This document shows, one piece after another, positions 38,707-50,490 of a DNA stretch of 64,000 nt; the stretch's first letter is position 1, and each line of letters starts with the position of its first letter. Under the pieces are notes generated by a model. That model searched no databases, had not been told where the DNA came from, and saw only the letters and a list, made by a program, of their open reading frames with translations. This DNA is from Entamoeba invadens IP1 (Eukaryota > Evosea > Mastigamoebida > Endamoebidae). The stretch is from NCBI RefSeq assembly GCF_000330505.1, contig NW_004440426.1, positions 832,722 to 896,721 of the forward strand. Direction: 5' to 3'. Made by a program: the position numbers and the translations under genes.

Positions 38707-40056
38707 CTATTGTTCGCTCGACTCAAGCATTATTCCTTTGTTTTGGGGATCGGAGTCTTCGTGGTGTTTAATAATAATTTTCTCTCTCTTTTTCACATTC
38801 TTTGGAGTCTCTATAATGTCTTCGTTTTGATCGGTGATACAAAAAGACCGACTTTTGTTCACTCCTTGCTTCTGTTTGGGAGGAGTTATCATACCACTCT
38901 TCGAAAAGAAGTTCAGATGACTCTTCCCATCTCCTTTGCCACGACTGGATGACCTTGAGGACGACCTATCTTCGCGAAGTGCTGAGTCAAACTGAGCACA
39001 TGGTTTAAACAATGTTATGTCGTTGTCGACCATTTTCAGACTCTCGCGAACGACAACACCGCATTGGTCGAATGGGAAGAGTTGTTTCTGAAGTGTCGGG
39101 TCGAACTCGATTTTACGACGGAGTTTAATGATTTGAATGAATTGTGAGATGTCGAGGAGATGGACGACGGGAGTTCGTTGTTTAGTTTTAGGGATGGACT
39201 CTGTCGAGAAGTATTCGACAGTAGCCGCCATCACTTTTAAAAACTTGTCAAGACAGACTTCTAAATTGTCGAAAATGGTGTTTTCAATCACAACAAGAAA
39301 GCCATTAATAGTTTCACGTAAAGCCCCGAGAGTCATGACATAGATTATAGAGACGTGAATAGTGACTACTTGTACCAAATCGAAGAATGTTTCTGTTGTA
39401 TAGATACCTTGATCTGCGTAATCGCAAGAGCATAATAAGAGGAGCATGTCTTCGAGTGTTTCTGTCTCTTAGTTTTCTTATAAATAAATAATAGAATTAT
39501 TTAATAACTATATATTATTAATATATATAGTTATATATTACTAGATATATATATAGTAAAATGAATTAATTAAATATAATTAAATAAACAAACGAAAGAG
39601 ATAAAAGAAGTTAAATTGGTACTTCACTTCATACATTAAACTCCACACATAGTCTGGATCCAATTTTCTTTCTTTCTTCCCAAGTGTTATATTATAATCA
39701 ATGTACTGCGATAAAGTTAATATAAAGATATTGGACTCGGATGTTATTTTGCGATATAACGTTTCAAAGGGTGCCGAGTATTGAGAAAACGAGAGAACAA
39801 AGAGTGGGTTGACTTCCGTGAGTAAAAGTCGTAAAGAGAGATATACAAAGTTGGTGTATGACTTCGGGGTAAATGGTTTATTAAAACGCTTCAGTAATGC
39901 TTCTTTGACGGAGTTTGGATATTGTAGTGTCAGTTCGATCACTTTTTTAACGTGTTTCTCCTTAACACCTTTAAGATCGTCTCTACAGCATTTCTCGACT
40001 TCCACTTCTATGGGAGAAAGTTTGTAGAATGATATCTTTTCTTTGAAGGAAGACAT
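38707..40056 (-). CDS. ANTH-domain (AP180-like) protein, second copy (2 exons)
   Basis: Exon 1 (40056-39594) and exon 2 (39467-38707) join at a GTTTGT...AAG intron (39593-39468, 126 nt) into a 407-aa frame; the codon split across the junction is CAG. The N-terminal part has the ANTH start KEKHVKKVIELT followed by helices with SYTNFVYLSLRLLL. Exon 2 continues the helical bundle (TFFDLVQVV, LGALRETINGFLVVIE, LDKFLKVMAATVEYF) typical of the AP180/CALM head. The C-terminal ~130 residues are Ser/Lys-rich and disordered. ANTH proteins link phosphoinositide membranes to clathrin. Together with 8424-9419 this gives two diverged ANTH proteins within 32 kb. The splice is supported by frame and helical continuity. 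Confidence 0.7.
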
Positions 40057-40591
40057 ATAATATCTATAAAAGAGTTCTTTAACTCTTTGGATTTGTTTGA
40101 GTCTCTAACACACCAACTTATTAGAAAATTATCTTATCGACTTTTTGGGAGGAAAATTGCGAAATTTTTCAAGTGTGTTTTTTTGTTTTTGTTGTGTGCG
40201 TTTCAATAAACAATAATAGTTTTTGTAGTATTTAATATTAATTAATTATAATTTAAATATAATACATTCGTTTTGAATTCTAAAAATGTCTTTTTAAACG
40301 GTTATTTTAACCATTTAAGATATAATACTAATAAATACTACTTACTTGTACTAGACATTGTATTGTAAAAAAACTATATATAGTATAGCATTCAAAAAAC
40401 GGTTTATTAATACAAATGGTATTTTTAATTAGTGAAATAATATCATTTAACTATTAGTTCTATAGTTAATTGATAGTAAAATAATTTATCAGTTCAAGTA
40501 GATTAAGACTCAAATTTTTTTAAATAAAAAATAAAAATTGCCAAGAAAAACAAAAAAGGGTTTAGTTAGGTTTTCCAAACTGATAAACTCA
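40057..40591. other. AT-rich intergenic region (divergent promoters)
   Basis: About 535 bp between the divergent ANTH and RPB12 genes. AT-rich; no gene or repeat seen. Confidence 0.6.
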
Positions 40592-40872
40592 ATGAGTGAC
40601 AAATCTATTGTGACCAGCCTTCTGAATAATAAAGTTACTTACATTTGTTCGAGTTTGTATTACACCTGTTGTGTCGAGTTGGTATTGAGCATGAAGCAAT
40701 AACAAATAGAGTGTGGACAAGAATGTGAGTTCAAAGTCGGTCAAGAGAACCTCGCCTGTTTCAGTTGCGGCGCAAGAATTTTGTACAAAAAGCGGACAAC
40801 GGAGCGTTTGTTATTTCCATCACCCCACTACAATATCGCTAACAATCAGCAGTCGAGTACGAGGCAAGGTAA
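40592..40872 (+). CDS. RPB12: RNA polymerase subunit RPABC4/RPB12 (3 exons)
   Basis: Three tiny exons (40592-40652, 40710-40805, 40853-40872) join in frame to a 58-aa protein. Intron 1 (40653-40709, 57 nt) is GTTTGT...TAG; intron 2 (40806-40852, 47 nt) is GTTTGT...GCTAAC...CAG. The product has the CxxC...CxxC zinc ribbon (YICSKCG, then ACFSCG), the diagnostic RILYKKRT block and a C-terminus ending in EAR, like the F-(D/E)-A-R end of this subunit in yeast and human. It is a zinc-binding subunit shared by RNA polymerases I, II and III, near the Rpb3 side. Each exon is too short to be noticed alone. Splicing out both introns restores the family ends exactly, so confidence is high. Confidence 0.93.
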
Positions 40873-42474
40873 TGCAAAAACTCTTTGATTTGATTCGTTT
40901 TAGTGTTTTCTGTTTTTCATTTCAATAACATTTTGTAAAAATGTTATTTATTTTTAATGGACGTTTTAAAAACTTTGATTTCGCTCATTTTTGAGTAAAA
41001 TGTGGAAAACTTGGTGAAACGATTGGTGGAACCGAAAAATGAAGCATTATGATTGTCAATGTTGATTTCTCCATTTTAAATGCTATAAATTATAGTTTGT
41101 TGTATTATAATAAATAATACTGGAATATTATTGCTCCCCTAACAAAAAAAGGTGTTTTTTGTTTACAATCGATTTGGATTTCAAAAAATGAACGTCGACA
41201 TTTATTTATTATTAAATATGGTAATAATGTTATTAGTTACTGTCAAGTGAAGAAATGCACCTTTTTTGAGAAGAACAAACAAACAATTGCAAAAAAAATA
41301 TAAGGGGTGGAATAACGTTTTTAGAAAAATATGTTTTTAGAATAACAATTATTTACACTTTGTTGTATTATATATTATGATTATATGATGGTTTGAATGT
41401 GATACAATTTGATGAGAAGAATCCACAATTTATTTATAATTTCTTTTCAATATATTAATAATATCATAAAATGGAGATTTTTTAACGATAATGCCGAAAA
41501 ATACATTAGAAAAAGACACAAAAATCACATCACGTTGTTTTCGTTATCGCTCATTTTCCAAAACGATCAAAACTTAAAAAAAAGGTTGGGTGATTTTCTT
41601 ATTTTATTTAATAGCAACCATCTCAGCACTTTTTGAAAAAAAAGTGAAATAACTGACGAATGTGGTCAAAAGTCGCCGTTATTGGCTTCCCCAAAAGTAG
41701 ACACCCCATTTTTCAGTTCTATAATTCAACTTCTATTTTTATTCTCAAATGGTTCAAAAGTCTTTTTAAAACTATATTTAATAGTACATTTTGTTAGAAT
41801 ACTTGGTTTCATAACACGCAATAACAAGAAAACCAATTGATGAACAACAAATATATTTAGTTTAGTAAAATGTATTAAAAATAAACTACAATTCACAATA
41901 ACAATTTTATGGTTGGGCTGAAAAAACGGCGAAAATCATAAGAGTACAACGTGCTGTTGTTCGGGAACTTTTGAATGAAAGAACACGAAAACCTCCAAAA
42001 AATAAAACTTGTGAATTTCCATTTTTAACGTGCAAATTCCCCATTTTTGGAGAGTTCGTATTCATTTTGAGTAAAAATAATTCGGCAAATTCGGAGTTTT
42101 GCACTGATTCATCTCTGCAAATAAGTACAAATGCCGAACATATTCCGAATGAAGACAGTGGACTCTTCAAAATAAACTCGTATGGATCTCAAAAGCACTG
42201 CGTTTGTTTATTCCAAAATTGCTCGGGGAGGGAATATTCGCTGTTCCCGAAATAGAAAAGCACATGATTCAAAAATATTGTTTAATATATTTTGATTTAA
42301 ATATTGATATTCTGTGGCATAAATCGGGAAGATATGGGAACCTCCACCCCCAATTTCTTCAACTTTCTACTGTTTTATATAAGGAGAACATTATTATGAG
42401 TATTTTTGGTCATTTTGCAATTCGATGAATGCCTTGGACTACTTAAAGGAACTCCCAAACTTGGAAACATACAA
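40873..42474. other. Long intergenic region with an orphan open stretch
   Basis: About 1.6 kb, mostly AT-rich. The exception is 41902-42253, a plus-strand frame open for about 350 bases with higher GC and no clear family match (ends at a TAG). I see no transposon ends or splice signals that would make it an exon. No RNA gene recognised. Confidence 0.5.
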
Positions 42475-43646
42475 ATGTCCCTCAGACTTACAATGAACCT
42501 CTCTCCTGTATCACAGAACGTCTATTTTGAAACCTCCCCCGAACTTCCATCTCCAATTAGAAGTCAGACGCTCTCTCCACGAATAGGGAGTGATGCTTCG
42601 ACTATCAGAAAGTCTTCTACAGAGGATTTACTGAAGAGCTTACTCTTTGCAAATCCATCGCCTTTGTTGAACGCTTATTGTGATGGGGTTTGTTCTATTC
42701 TTTTAATATATTGAGTACAAAAAAGATTGACAAATAGCTTTTACAACAAGTTCCGGTCCCAACCCACATCACGGCTTTGATGTCGTTCTTCTCCTCTCGA
42801 GGTAAATTGATCGACTTGTTGACTGTTTTGGCACGACGAGAAATCGACGGGTGCTCCGCGAATCAACTGTTTCGAGGTAATGGGGCATTCACTAAGATAT
42901 ATTCAAGTTTCTTGTCAACAGAAGGATCTTTTTTGATCAACTCCACCTCACAAAAACTCGTCGAGTATATCATACAAAGCGGTCTTGATAAGAAACTCGA
43001 GTCAAAAAACAATGAAGAAGTAAAGGTCATCGCTGAAACCCTTTTCTATTCATTTTCCTCGTTACTCCAAAAGCACTTTGCCGACTTTAGCGTGTGTCAC
43101 AAGATGGTATTGAAGAGTTTGTATATGGAGGTTTCGCGTAAGCGCGGCGAGATTCAAGCAAAGAACGCGTTCACTACCCTCATCTTTTTGAGGTACCTCT
43201 TTGTCCCATTTATGCGCTTCCCAAATTTGCTGAAGAACTTCCAAGCCACTGTTTCGACAAGACTCAGCGAGAACACAGAGATCGGGAAAGTCATCGATAA
43301 CATGTTAGAGAATATAGTGAATGTCCCATCGTTGTGTTACAGTTCTCCTATCGACCTGAAAAAACAAGAGAAAAGTCTCCAACAGATCATCAATATCATT
43401 AGAAGCGAAATGCCAAAAATCTCGAAGAAGTACGTCGGTGACTTTGATATCGTCTTTGCCGCTGTTAAATCGAAGAGAGAAGACTCCACTAATATCGACT
43501 TTGCTGCAATGGAACTCAGGTGCTGGTCGGAAGGCAAATTGGAGTCGTCAGCAAAGCTTAATGCAGAACTGAAAGCAAAGATCGAAAGCATTAAAAAGAC
43601 TAACCAGATGCTGAGAAACAAAATGTCGATACTCAGAACATATTGA
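42475..43646 (+). CDS. RasGAP-domain protein (2 exons)
   Basis: Exon 1 (42475-42687) and exon 2 (42738-43646) join in phase 0 across a 50-nt GTTTGT...TAG intron, giving 373 aa. The N-terminal ~70 residues are Ser/Pro-rich. The rest is a RasGAP catalytic domain: LFRGNG (arginine-finger position in the L-F-R-x-N-x motif) with TKIYSSFL after it, and later a FLRYLFVPFM block at the FLR motif, with N and F-L-R residues that stabilise the finger. The C-terminus is a coiled coil (SAKLNAELKAKIESIKK). RasGAPs switch off Ras-family GTPases. Starts at 42475 and 42493 are both possible because the second ATG is six codons further. The domain call is good. Confidence 0.82.
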
Positions 43647-44250
43647 ACATAGTTGTGAATGGTTTGAACATAGCCTTGAATGTAATTCTTGTGTTTATTT
43701 CTTGTTTTTGGTTTAATACAATAACAAGTTCTTCGAAACTTGACTTCAAACTTCTATCCTTCAATGACTTCAAAACAAATAACTTTATATATTAAAAAGT
43801 ATAATACAGTCATCTTTTTTTTTGTAATACAACAACTTATACAAAAAACTATATGTATAGTACATTTTAATTACATTTCAGTTATAAATAGCTAAAATGG
43901 AGTTTTAAAAGGATAAAAACAACTGAGAAAACCGTTGGTTTATAAATAGAAAAAAATGAATCTAAAATTTATGCGAAATTTAGTCTACTTGGTGGTTTGA
44001 TAATAATTTGTCAATTTTGTTCTTGTTTTTTATCCAAAAAAAGTGGAATAGTCAACTTTATAATAATTGTTTGTTAAAATTGGTATTGAACAAAGAATCA
44101 AAAAAGTATGTGATGAAGAAAAACAAAATGGAAAAGTTTGAAACGTTTGGGAAATTAATTAGTCTCAATGAGTTTGTTTTAAAAGTAAGCACTTTTTCAA
44201 AGACTTTAGCTTGGTATCAATTCTAAATTGCACAACTTGTAATTCAAGTA
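43647..44250. other. AT-rich intergenic region
   Basis: About 600 bp of A/T-rich sequence between two plus-strand genes. A short Lys/Leu-rich frame at 44008-44226 is not credible. Nothing else seen. Confidence 0.6.
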
Positions 44251-47200
44251 ATGAAAACAAGATGCTTATTACACTTGGTCTATGTAGTCATTCAAACTTT
44301 TTTAATGATAACAGTGAGAAGCACTGATGTGACCGAAGTAGAGTATTATATGAAAAGTGTTTGTGGTGATGGACTAGTTGATTTGTATTCAGAAGAATGT
44401 GATGGTACAGAGGGGTGTACTGAAGACTGTCTATGTGGTGATGGGTATACTGTCAAAGCTACTGGTGGGTGTGAAAGTTCATGTGTTTTTGACGCTAATT
44501 GCTTGACTGGGTGCACCAAACCTGATTATTGTGAGATATGCAACACCACTGCGGGATACACCTCAGATTGTCAAAGTTGTCAAGACGACTATGTCTGGTT
44601 TGGTGTAGGTCGCTGCAAAAGTTTCAAAGAAGAAACGATTGATACATGTAGCGACTTTTTCTTGCGCAATTCGGCGAATCCAAATTTTACTATTTCTATT
44701 AATGCAGCAACTTTTAATGGATCGATCTACATCAACCAACCAACATTGGAGGAACAACATTTGTCTATAAATAAATGCACAAGAGAAGTCGACCAACAAA
44801 AGCCATACACATATGGATATTGGTTCAAACTAACTTCAGATTCTCGAAGAGTTATATTCATTCAAGTTGAAAAGGAGTATACACAAGAGGACAAAGAGTA
44901 TGCCGAGTTCTTACAAAAAGCAGTTGGAAGTGAGTATGTGATAACTGTTCAAAAGAAGTGTATTGAAAAGCAAGAAGCCACAGATGCAAAGTGTGTTTCG
45001 ATTAATCAAGGAACCACCAAGTACGTGTTATCACCACAAACTGTCATTCAAACAGAAGCCAATGTTCCATATTATATGTTTGTTCACACCAAATTTGCAT
45101 CGTCTAAAATGGGAGACTTGAAATTATTCATCCGTGAAATTAAACACGTTTGTTCGTATGCTTCTGAGAGACTGTATTGGTCAGATATGTCTAAAGGAGT
45201 GAGTATCGATATATCAGAAGAAAACAGTTTGGTATCAGTTGATGTTTGTAGTACAGATTTGACCAAAGGACATTGGTTTAGGTTCACTGGTGCCGACCAA
45301 ACTCTAAACATTTCGACGTGTAATTCCAAAGAGGACAAATTGAGTCTTGACTTGATATCTATTAATCCTGAAGATTATGGATATTCATTAAATGATGAAC
45401 CATTGGACGTTGATTGTGTGGACTTTTCTAAGGCAAAATGTGAATTATCAAAAACAGAAGGGTGCCCCAACTCCATTCTCCCAAAAATGATTTTCACGTT
45501 CTCAAGTAAGAGGTGGTACTTCTTGTTTGTTGGAATTCACGAGGAGTCTAACGTTGAAGTTGTTTTGGATTTTGGGCTGACGTGCACTGATCAATGTGGA
45601 GAACATGGATTATGCTCATCGTACTTGGGTGCTTGTACTTGCGATGAACATTACGTTCTAAAACACGGAACATGTAGTTTATGTGGGAATGGTCAACTTG
45701 ATAAAGGGGAAGAGTGTGAATTGAGTATAAATGGATATAATGACACACAATGTACTTCTGAGTGTAACTGTGTGTTTGGTACTGCTCCTATGAAAATAGA
45801 TAACATCACCAAATGTGCTCTACCAACATGTGGGAATGGTCAAATTGATGAAAATGAAGAGGTTTGTATTTTATTGATAACAAAACAGTAACAGCTTAAA
45901 AAATGCTAACAGCAAGTGTGATGGTGGATTTGGATGTGATCATTGTGTTTGTTTACTTTTGTATTATTTCGTTTAAGTGGCACTCATCTTATAGCTCTGT
46001 GTAAATGGTACTCAAAGCTACAATAAATCAAGATTATATTGTTTAGTTGCTACATGTGGCAATAAGCAAGTAGATGGTGATGAAGAAGTTTGTTTACTTT
46101 CATGGTATTAAAAAAATCAGACTAACATAGAGTGTGATTCTGGAGATTTTTGTGTTGAATGTGAATGTCAAGAAGGGCATTATTACCGCCACGGTGAGGT
46201 CAGTTGCAGAGCTATTTCATACTATTTAAGTGGAGGTATGTTTATGGCTGAGATCATAGGTGGGCATTTGGTAATGGCAGCCTTATTGGCACTCTGGGCT
46301 TTTACTGCATACTCCCGACTGACAAAGAAAATACGACAAGAAATAGATGATGAGAAGTTGGTCATTTTTGAGAACACAATCATTCCCTTCGACAAGACAA
46401 ATTCGCAGTATATTGACCTTAAAATGGAAAACGGGTATTTTAACTTCTCAAAGAAGGCAATTGACTTTGGAGAGAGACGCCCAGAAATCGACGAACCGTG
46501 TGAAGACGAAATAACACTGACGAACACTTGGACTGAAAATCTGCACTTCACGTTTCATGCTGGTGATTATAATAAGTATTCTATTATGTGTAAACCATTC
46601 ACTGGAACAATCAAACCCAAAGAGAGTGTTGTTCTGACTATTACTTTTATTGCAAGATGCACAACCGTTTTGAATGAAAAAGTGCCCATCACTCTTCGAT
46701 ATGGAAAACTACAGAACATCATCAAAGAAATCAAAAAGGAGAATCCAGACTTGATTGCCCAAACATCACAGTCGTCACAGAATTCAGAAGGGGAAAAATC
46801 AAGTTCCTCAGTCAAAAGAAGAGTGTCAAATTCGGAAACAAGACCATCCACACAGACAACGACGTCCTCGTCCAAAGGACGTTCGTCTTCAAAAGACAAG
46901 TCGAGTAAAAGTTCATCAAAAAATTCATCTAGTCGAAGAAAGAAGTCCAAAGTTTCAAAGTTCCACGTTTACTTGAATTTGCAAGTGGAGTCTGCATTGT
47001 CTACTAAACTTGATTATGAAGAAATTCACTTACAACATCCGCCCATTGGAGGCGGAACATTTGGTATTGTCTACAAAGCGGAGTGGAGAAAGGTGGATGT
47101 TGCTGTTAAAGTGATGAAAAGCGACTTGGTTGATATGATGGATTTGCTTCCCAATTTTGTACAAGAAGCTGAGATGATGGAGCGTATTAGATGTCCATAC

Positions 47201-48136
47201 ATAGTCAATTTCATAGGATGTGTTATAACACAAGACACGTTGTGTTTAGTCACTGAATTCTGCCAGCTGGGGTCATTAAGAAAGTTCATGCAGACGAATC
47301 CAATATCAGACTATTTGAAAGTGAGGTTCTGTCAAGACGTTGCAAAGGGAATGGAGTACTTACATGAAAATGACATCTTGCACAGAGACTTGAAAACAGA
47401 CAACATTTTGGTGTATTCTAAAAATCCACACGACCCAACTACGACGAAAATTAGTGACTTTGGGACATCTAGGTCTTTCATCGAATCTTCAAGCAAAATT
47501 GCGTTGCAGAATATTGGTACGCCGGTGTATATGGCGCCTGAAATTTCAAGAAAAGACCAAATGACGTTGAAGAGTGATGTGTTCTCATTTGCGATTTGTA
47601 TGTTGGAGATATGGATTGGAAGAGACGTGTACCCACCTGACAAGTTCCCGGATTCAGAGTCAATTTTGAGGTTTGTGGGAGGCGGGAAAAGACTTGAAAT
47701 TCCTCAAAACTGCATCTTTGCAAATCTCATAGAGAAGTCGTGGCAACACAAAGTCAGCATGAGACCGTCATTCAAGGAAATTTCTAAAGCACTTGAAATA
47801 CTTGAAAAGAGTTTGGCTTCTTCACACAAGTCGGACTCAGACAGCTCCAGTAAGAAAAGGAAATCACTCAAACTCAGTAAAACAACATCAAAAAACACAG
47901 AAACGACAACCACGTCACAACAAGAAAGTGAGGAGCCAACACCAAGAATTACTACAGAAAAAGGTAGATTGGTGAGTGACGAGAACCAAGACGAAAGTGA
48001 AAGGTCGACTAAGAACGAAAAGGTTGAAGAACAGCAAGACAATAAACAACCTTTGCCAAATGAACTTAACAAAACAGATGATGTGAAGTCTTCTGATGAT
48101 TCGTTGCAGAGTAAATCTTCAACAAAAGAAGATTAG
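44251..48136 (+). CDS. Transmembrane receptor kinase (TMK), second copy, 4 exons
   Basis: Exons 44251-45861, 45917-45946, 45995-46087 and 46133-48136 join in phase 0 to 1,245 aa; the second exon is only 30 nt. A signal peptide is followed by Cys-rich repeats of the CGNGxxDxxEECD type (CGDGLVDLYSEEC, CGNGQLDKGEEC, CGNGQIDENEE, CGNKQVDGDEE). The region between is a lectin-like/beta-rich ectodomain. A transmembrane segment lies just after SGGMFMAE. It is followed by a beta-sandwich-like domain (MSP/ASH-like; IDFGERRPEI, then FTGTIKPKESVVLTITF), a Ser/Lys-rich linker, and a kinase: GGGTFGIVY, VAVKVMK, HRDLKTDN, DFGTSR, GTPVYMAPE. All catalytic residues are present. The tail is Ser/Lys/Thr/Glu-rich. 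Entamoeba TMKs sense surface signals. Splicing is needed to connect ectodomain and kinase. Confidence 0.88.
45862..46132 (+). other. Three short introns flanking a 30-nt and a 93-nt exon of the TMK gene
   Basis: Introns are 45862-45916 (GTTTGT...GCTAACAGCAAG), 45947-45994 (GTTTGT...TTATAG) and 46088-46132 (GTTTGT...ACTAACATAGAG), 55, 48 and 45 nt. All are phase 0. The acceptors are AAG, TAG and GAG; the first and third fall within a few bases after the branch-like AAC. Confidence 0.75.
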
Positions 48137-48740
48137 AATGTTTGAGTTGATTGTGTTTGATTGATTAATCGTCGAGTAATTATAATAATTACTTTATAAT
48201 TTATTTTAATAAAAACTAGTTTATATTTGATTAAAGTAAATAAATATTTTTATAGTAAGTAATAGTAAAAAATTAATTAAATAATTCTTCACTACAAACA
48301 ACATAAGGAACCATTTTAAGAAAAATTGGGAATAATGCAAATTTCAGTCCATAAAAGCTGGAACAAAACAAGACCAGAAATTTTAAATTTCTATTCATAA
48401 TTGTTCAGAAACAATTGGGAACAAACAACTCATATAGTTTATAACAATATATCATTAATGAAACTATACGAAATAGTATCATTTGTCGAAATAAGTCCAT
48501 CCGTTGTTATCTCGATTTGACCAAGTGGAATAGAATTACATTTTTTGATAGTACATTTCTATCTTTTAAGTGTCAAATAGAAGGGATTTGACTTTATATA
48601 TTATTAACTTCACAATTGAAGTAAATTGCCGTTTGTTTTAATTGAAGAGTGACAATAATATGCTAAAAAAGAAACTGACAAGACATTTTGCATGTTTTGT
48701 TGCTTTAAAAGGAAAACTAAAATTTAAACAAACAACAAGA
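48137..48740. other. AT-rich intergenic region with possible decayed MITE end
   Basis: About 600 bp before the aldehyde dehydrogenase start. Around 48420-48450 the run CAAACAACTCATATAGT resembles one end of the MITE at 6481-6732, and CAATTGGGAA upstream resembles its interior. The match is short and may be chance. Confidence 0.4.
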
Positions 48741-50327
48741 ATGGAAGTGATGGTCTTGGGATTTTTTGATGTGGTCAAGGCCATACTCTTCATTACAGCT
48801 CTTCTATTTATTGCACTTAATATCATCAGTTTCATATTCAGACTCTTCAGAGCTAAGGGATACAAAAGGTTTGTTGAGCTGCGCTTGAAGAGTATTCCAG
48901 CAGACCAAGTCTTCCCCATAGTGAAGCCTGAAGAGATCGCGACGATCTGTAAGACTCTCAAAGAAAGTTACAACAGTTGTGCAACACGACCATTTGAGAC
49001 ACGCAAACAGATATTATACGCACTTTATCGAATGCTTTACGATAACAAACAAGCTCTTGGTGACGCCATTCGAAAGGATTTGCATCGAGACAGACACTTT
49101 TCTGTTCTCGAAACTGAATCTGTCATTGAAGAAGTGGAGTATTTGATTCAAAACATGGACGCCGAATTGTCGGACAAGAGAGTGAAGTCGACTGCAGTCC
49201 AGTTGTTGGCACAGTCGTTCATCACACATGAACCATATGGAGTGGTCTGTGTCATTGCACCATGGAACTTCCCAATTAACCTGTCTTTAATTCCTGTCGC
49301 TGGTGCGCTTGCGTGTGGGAATACAGTCTTCTTAAAGCTTTCCAAGTACTCATTTAACTCTTCAAAGTTGATTGCCGAGTTGTGTGATAGATACATCCCT
49401 TCAGAGTATTTAAGATGTGAATACATGTCTGGAAGAGAGAGCATCCAAGCCTGTTGTGACGCGGACTTCGACTATTATTTCTTCACCGGCTCAACAACGG
49501 TGGGGAAATTGGTCCACCAGGCCGCAGCGAAGAAATTGGTTCCCGTCACTTTGGAACTTGGAGGAAAGAACCCCGTTATAGTCGACAAAAATGTCGACTT
49601 GAAAACTGCTGCTAAAAGGATAGCTTGGGCGAAGTGTGTGAACGGAGGTCAAATTTGTGTGTGTACGGACCATGCGTATGTCCACAAAGACATCTACGAC
49701 GCATTCTGTGAAGAGGTCAAAAAGTGCTTTATTCAGTTCTTTGGGGAAGACGCACAGAAGAGTGACGACTACCCAAGAATGATCACAAAAGACGCTGCAG
49801 CCAAAATGAAAGAGATCATTGAACAGAGTGACGTGTTCTATGGAGGTAATGTAGATATCGAAGACAGATATGTTCAACCCACTTTATTGAAAAACGTCAA
49901 AATGACTGATCTGTCTATGGAAAATGAAATCTTTGGACCTATCCTCCCTATCATTAAATATGAAAATTTGGAAGAAGTCTTTGCTATGATAAAGGAACAC
50001 CCAAATCCATTGGCCGCTTATGTCTTCACAAGTGACGACGCGTTCTTTGAAAAGTTTAGACTGAATGTTAACTCGGGTGCATTATATAGAAATGACGCTA
50101 TCATCCATTTAATCAACGGAAATTTACCATTTGGAGGAAATTGCCAGAGTGGTATTGGATACTACCACGGCAAATTTACATTTTCAACATTCTCAAGACC
50201 ACGAGCAGTGGTGCAAGCACATACCTTTATTGATGTGCCATTGAGGTATTGGCCATTTACCTATATAGCTGAAATTGCGTTCAAGTATTGTGCATTCTGG
50301 GAAATACCAATTCTATCGTATTTATAA
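48741..50327 (+). CDS. Membrane-anchored aldehyde dehydrogenase (ALDH3-like)
   Basis: The ATG at 48741 is preferred because it opens directly into an N-terminal transmembrane helix (AILFITALLFIALNIISFIF), whereas the upstream frame is low complexity. The product is 528 aa. Family motifs: PWNFPINLSLIPVAGALACGN, FTGSTTVGK, LELGGKNPVIVD (general base Glu) and NGGQICVCTDH, where GQxC gives the catalytic Cys. The substrate loop KLSKYS replaces the usual KPSE. The C-terminus SFGGNCQSGIG-like block is seen as PFGGNCQSGIG. ALDH3-type enzymes oxidise fatty and aromatic aldehydes; animal fatty aldehyde dehydrogenase is anchored at the C-terminus, so the N-terminal anchor differs. Location probably ER or other endomembrane, inferred. 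Confidence 0.88.
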   Translation: MEVMVLGFFDVVKAILFITALLFIALNIISFIFRLFRAKGYKRFVELRLKSIPADQVFPIVKPEEIATICKTLKESYNSCATRPFETRKQILYALYRMLYDNKQALGDAIRKDLHRDRHFSVLETESVIEEVEYLIQNMDAELSDKRVKSTAVQLLAQSFITHEPYGVVCVIAPWNFPINLSLIPVAGALACGNTVFLKLSKYSFNSSKLIAELCDRYIPSEYLRCEYMSGRESIQACCDADFDYYFFTGSTTVGKLVHQAAAKKLVPVTLELGGKNPVIVDKNVDLKTAAKRIAWAKCVNGGQICVCTDHAYVHKDIYDAFCEEVKKCFIQFFGEDAQKSDDYPRMITKDAAAKMKEIIEQSDVFYGGNVDIEDRYVQPTLLKNVKMTDLSMENEIFGPILPIIKYENLEEVFAMIKEHPNPLAAYVFTSDDAFFEKFRLNVNSGALYRNDAIIHLINGNLPFGGNCQSGIGYYHGKFTFSTFSRPRAVVQAHTFIDVPLRYWPFTYIAEIAFKYCAFWEIPILSYL

Positions 50328-50490
50328 GGCGGGGAATATTGAGATAAATTGATTCTTTTTTAAAATAAATTCTAATATATTATAATATTATAATATATTA
50401 TAATTAATAAAACAACTAAAAATAAATTGCCAATAACACTTGAATAACTCTTAATTATTAATTACTAAGTTACATCAAATCATTCAAGAA

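Noticed and set aside
44008..44226. 72-codon Lys-rich frame upstream of the second TMK
   Set aside because: No family resemblance, A-rich composition, no support from context.
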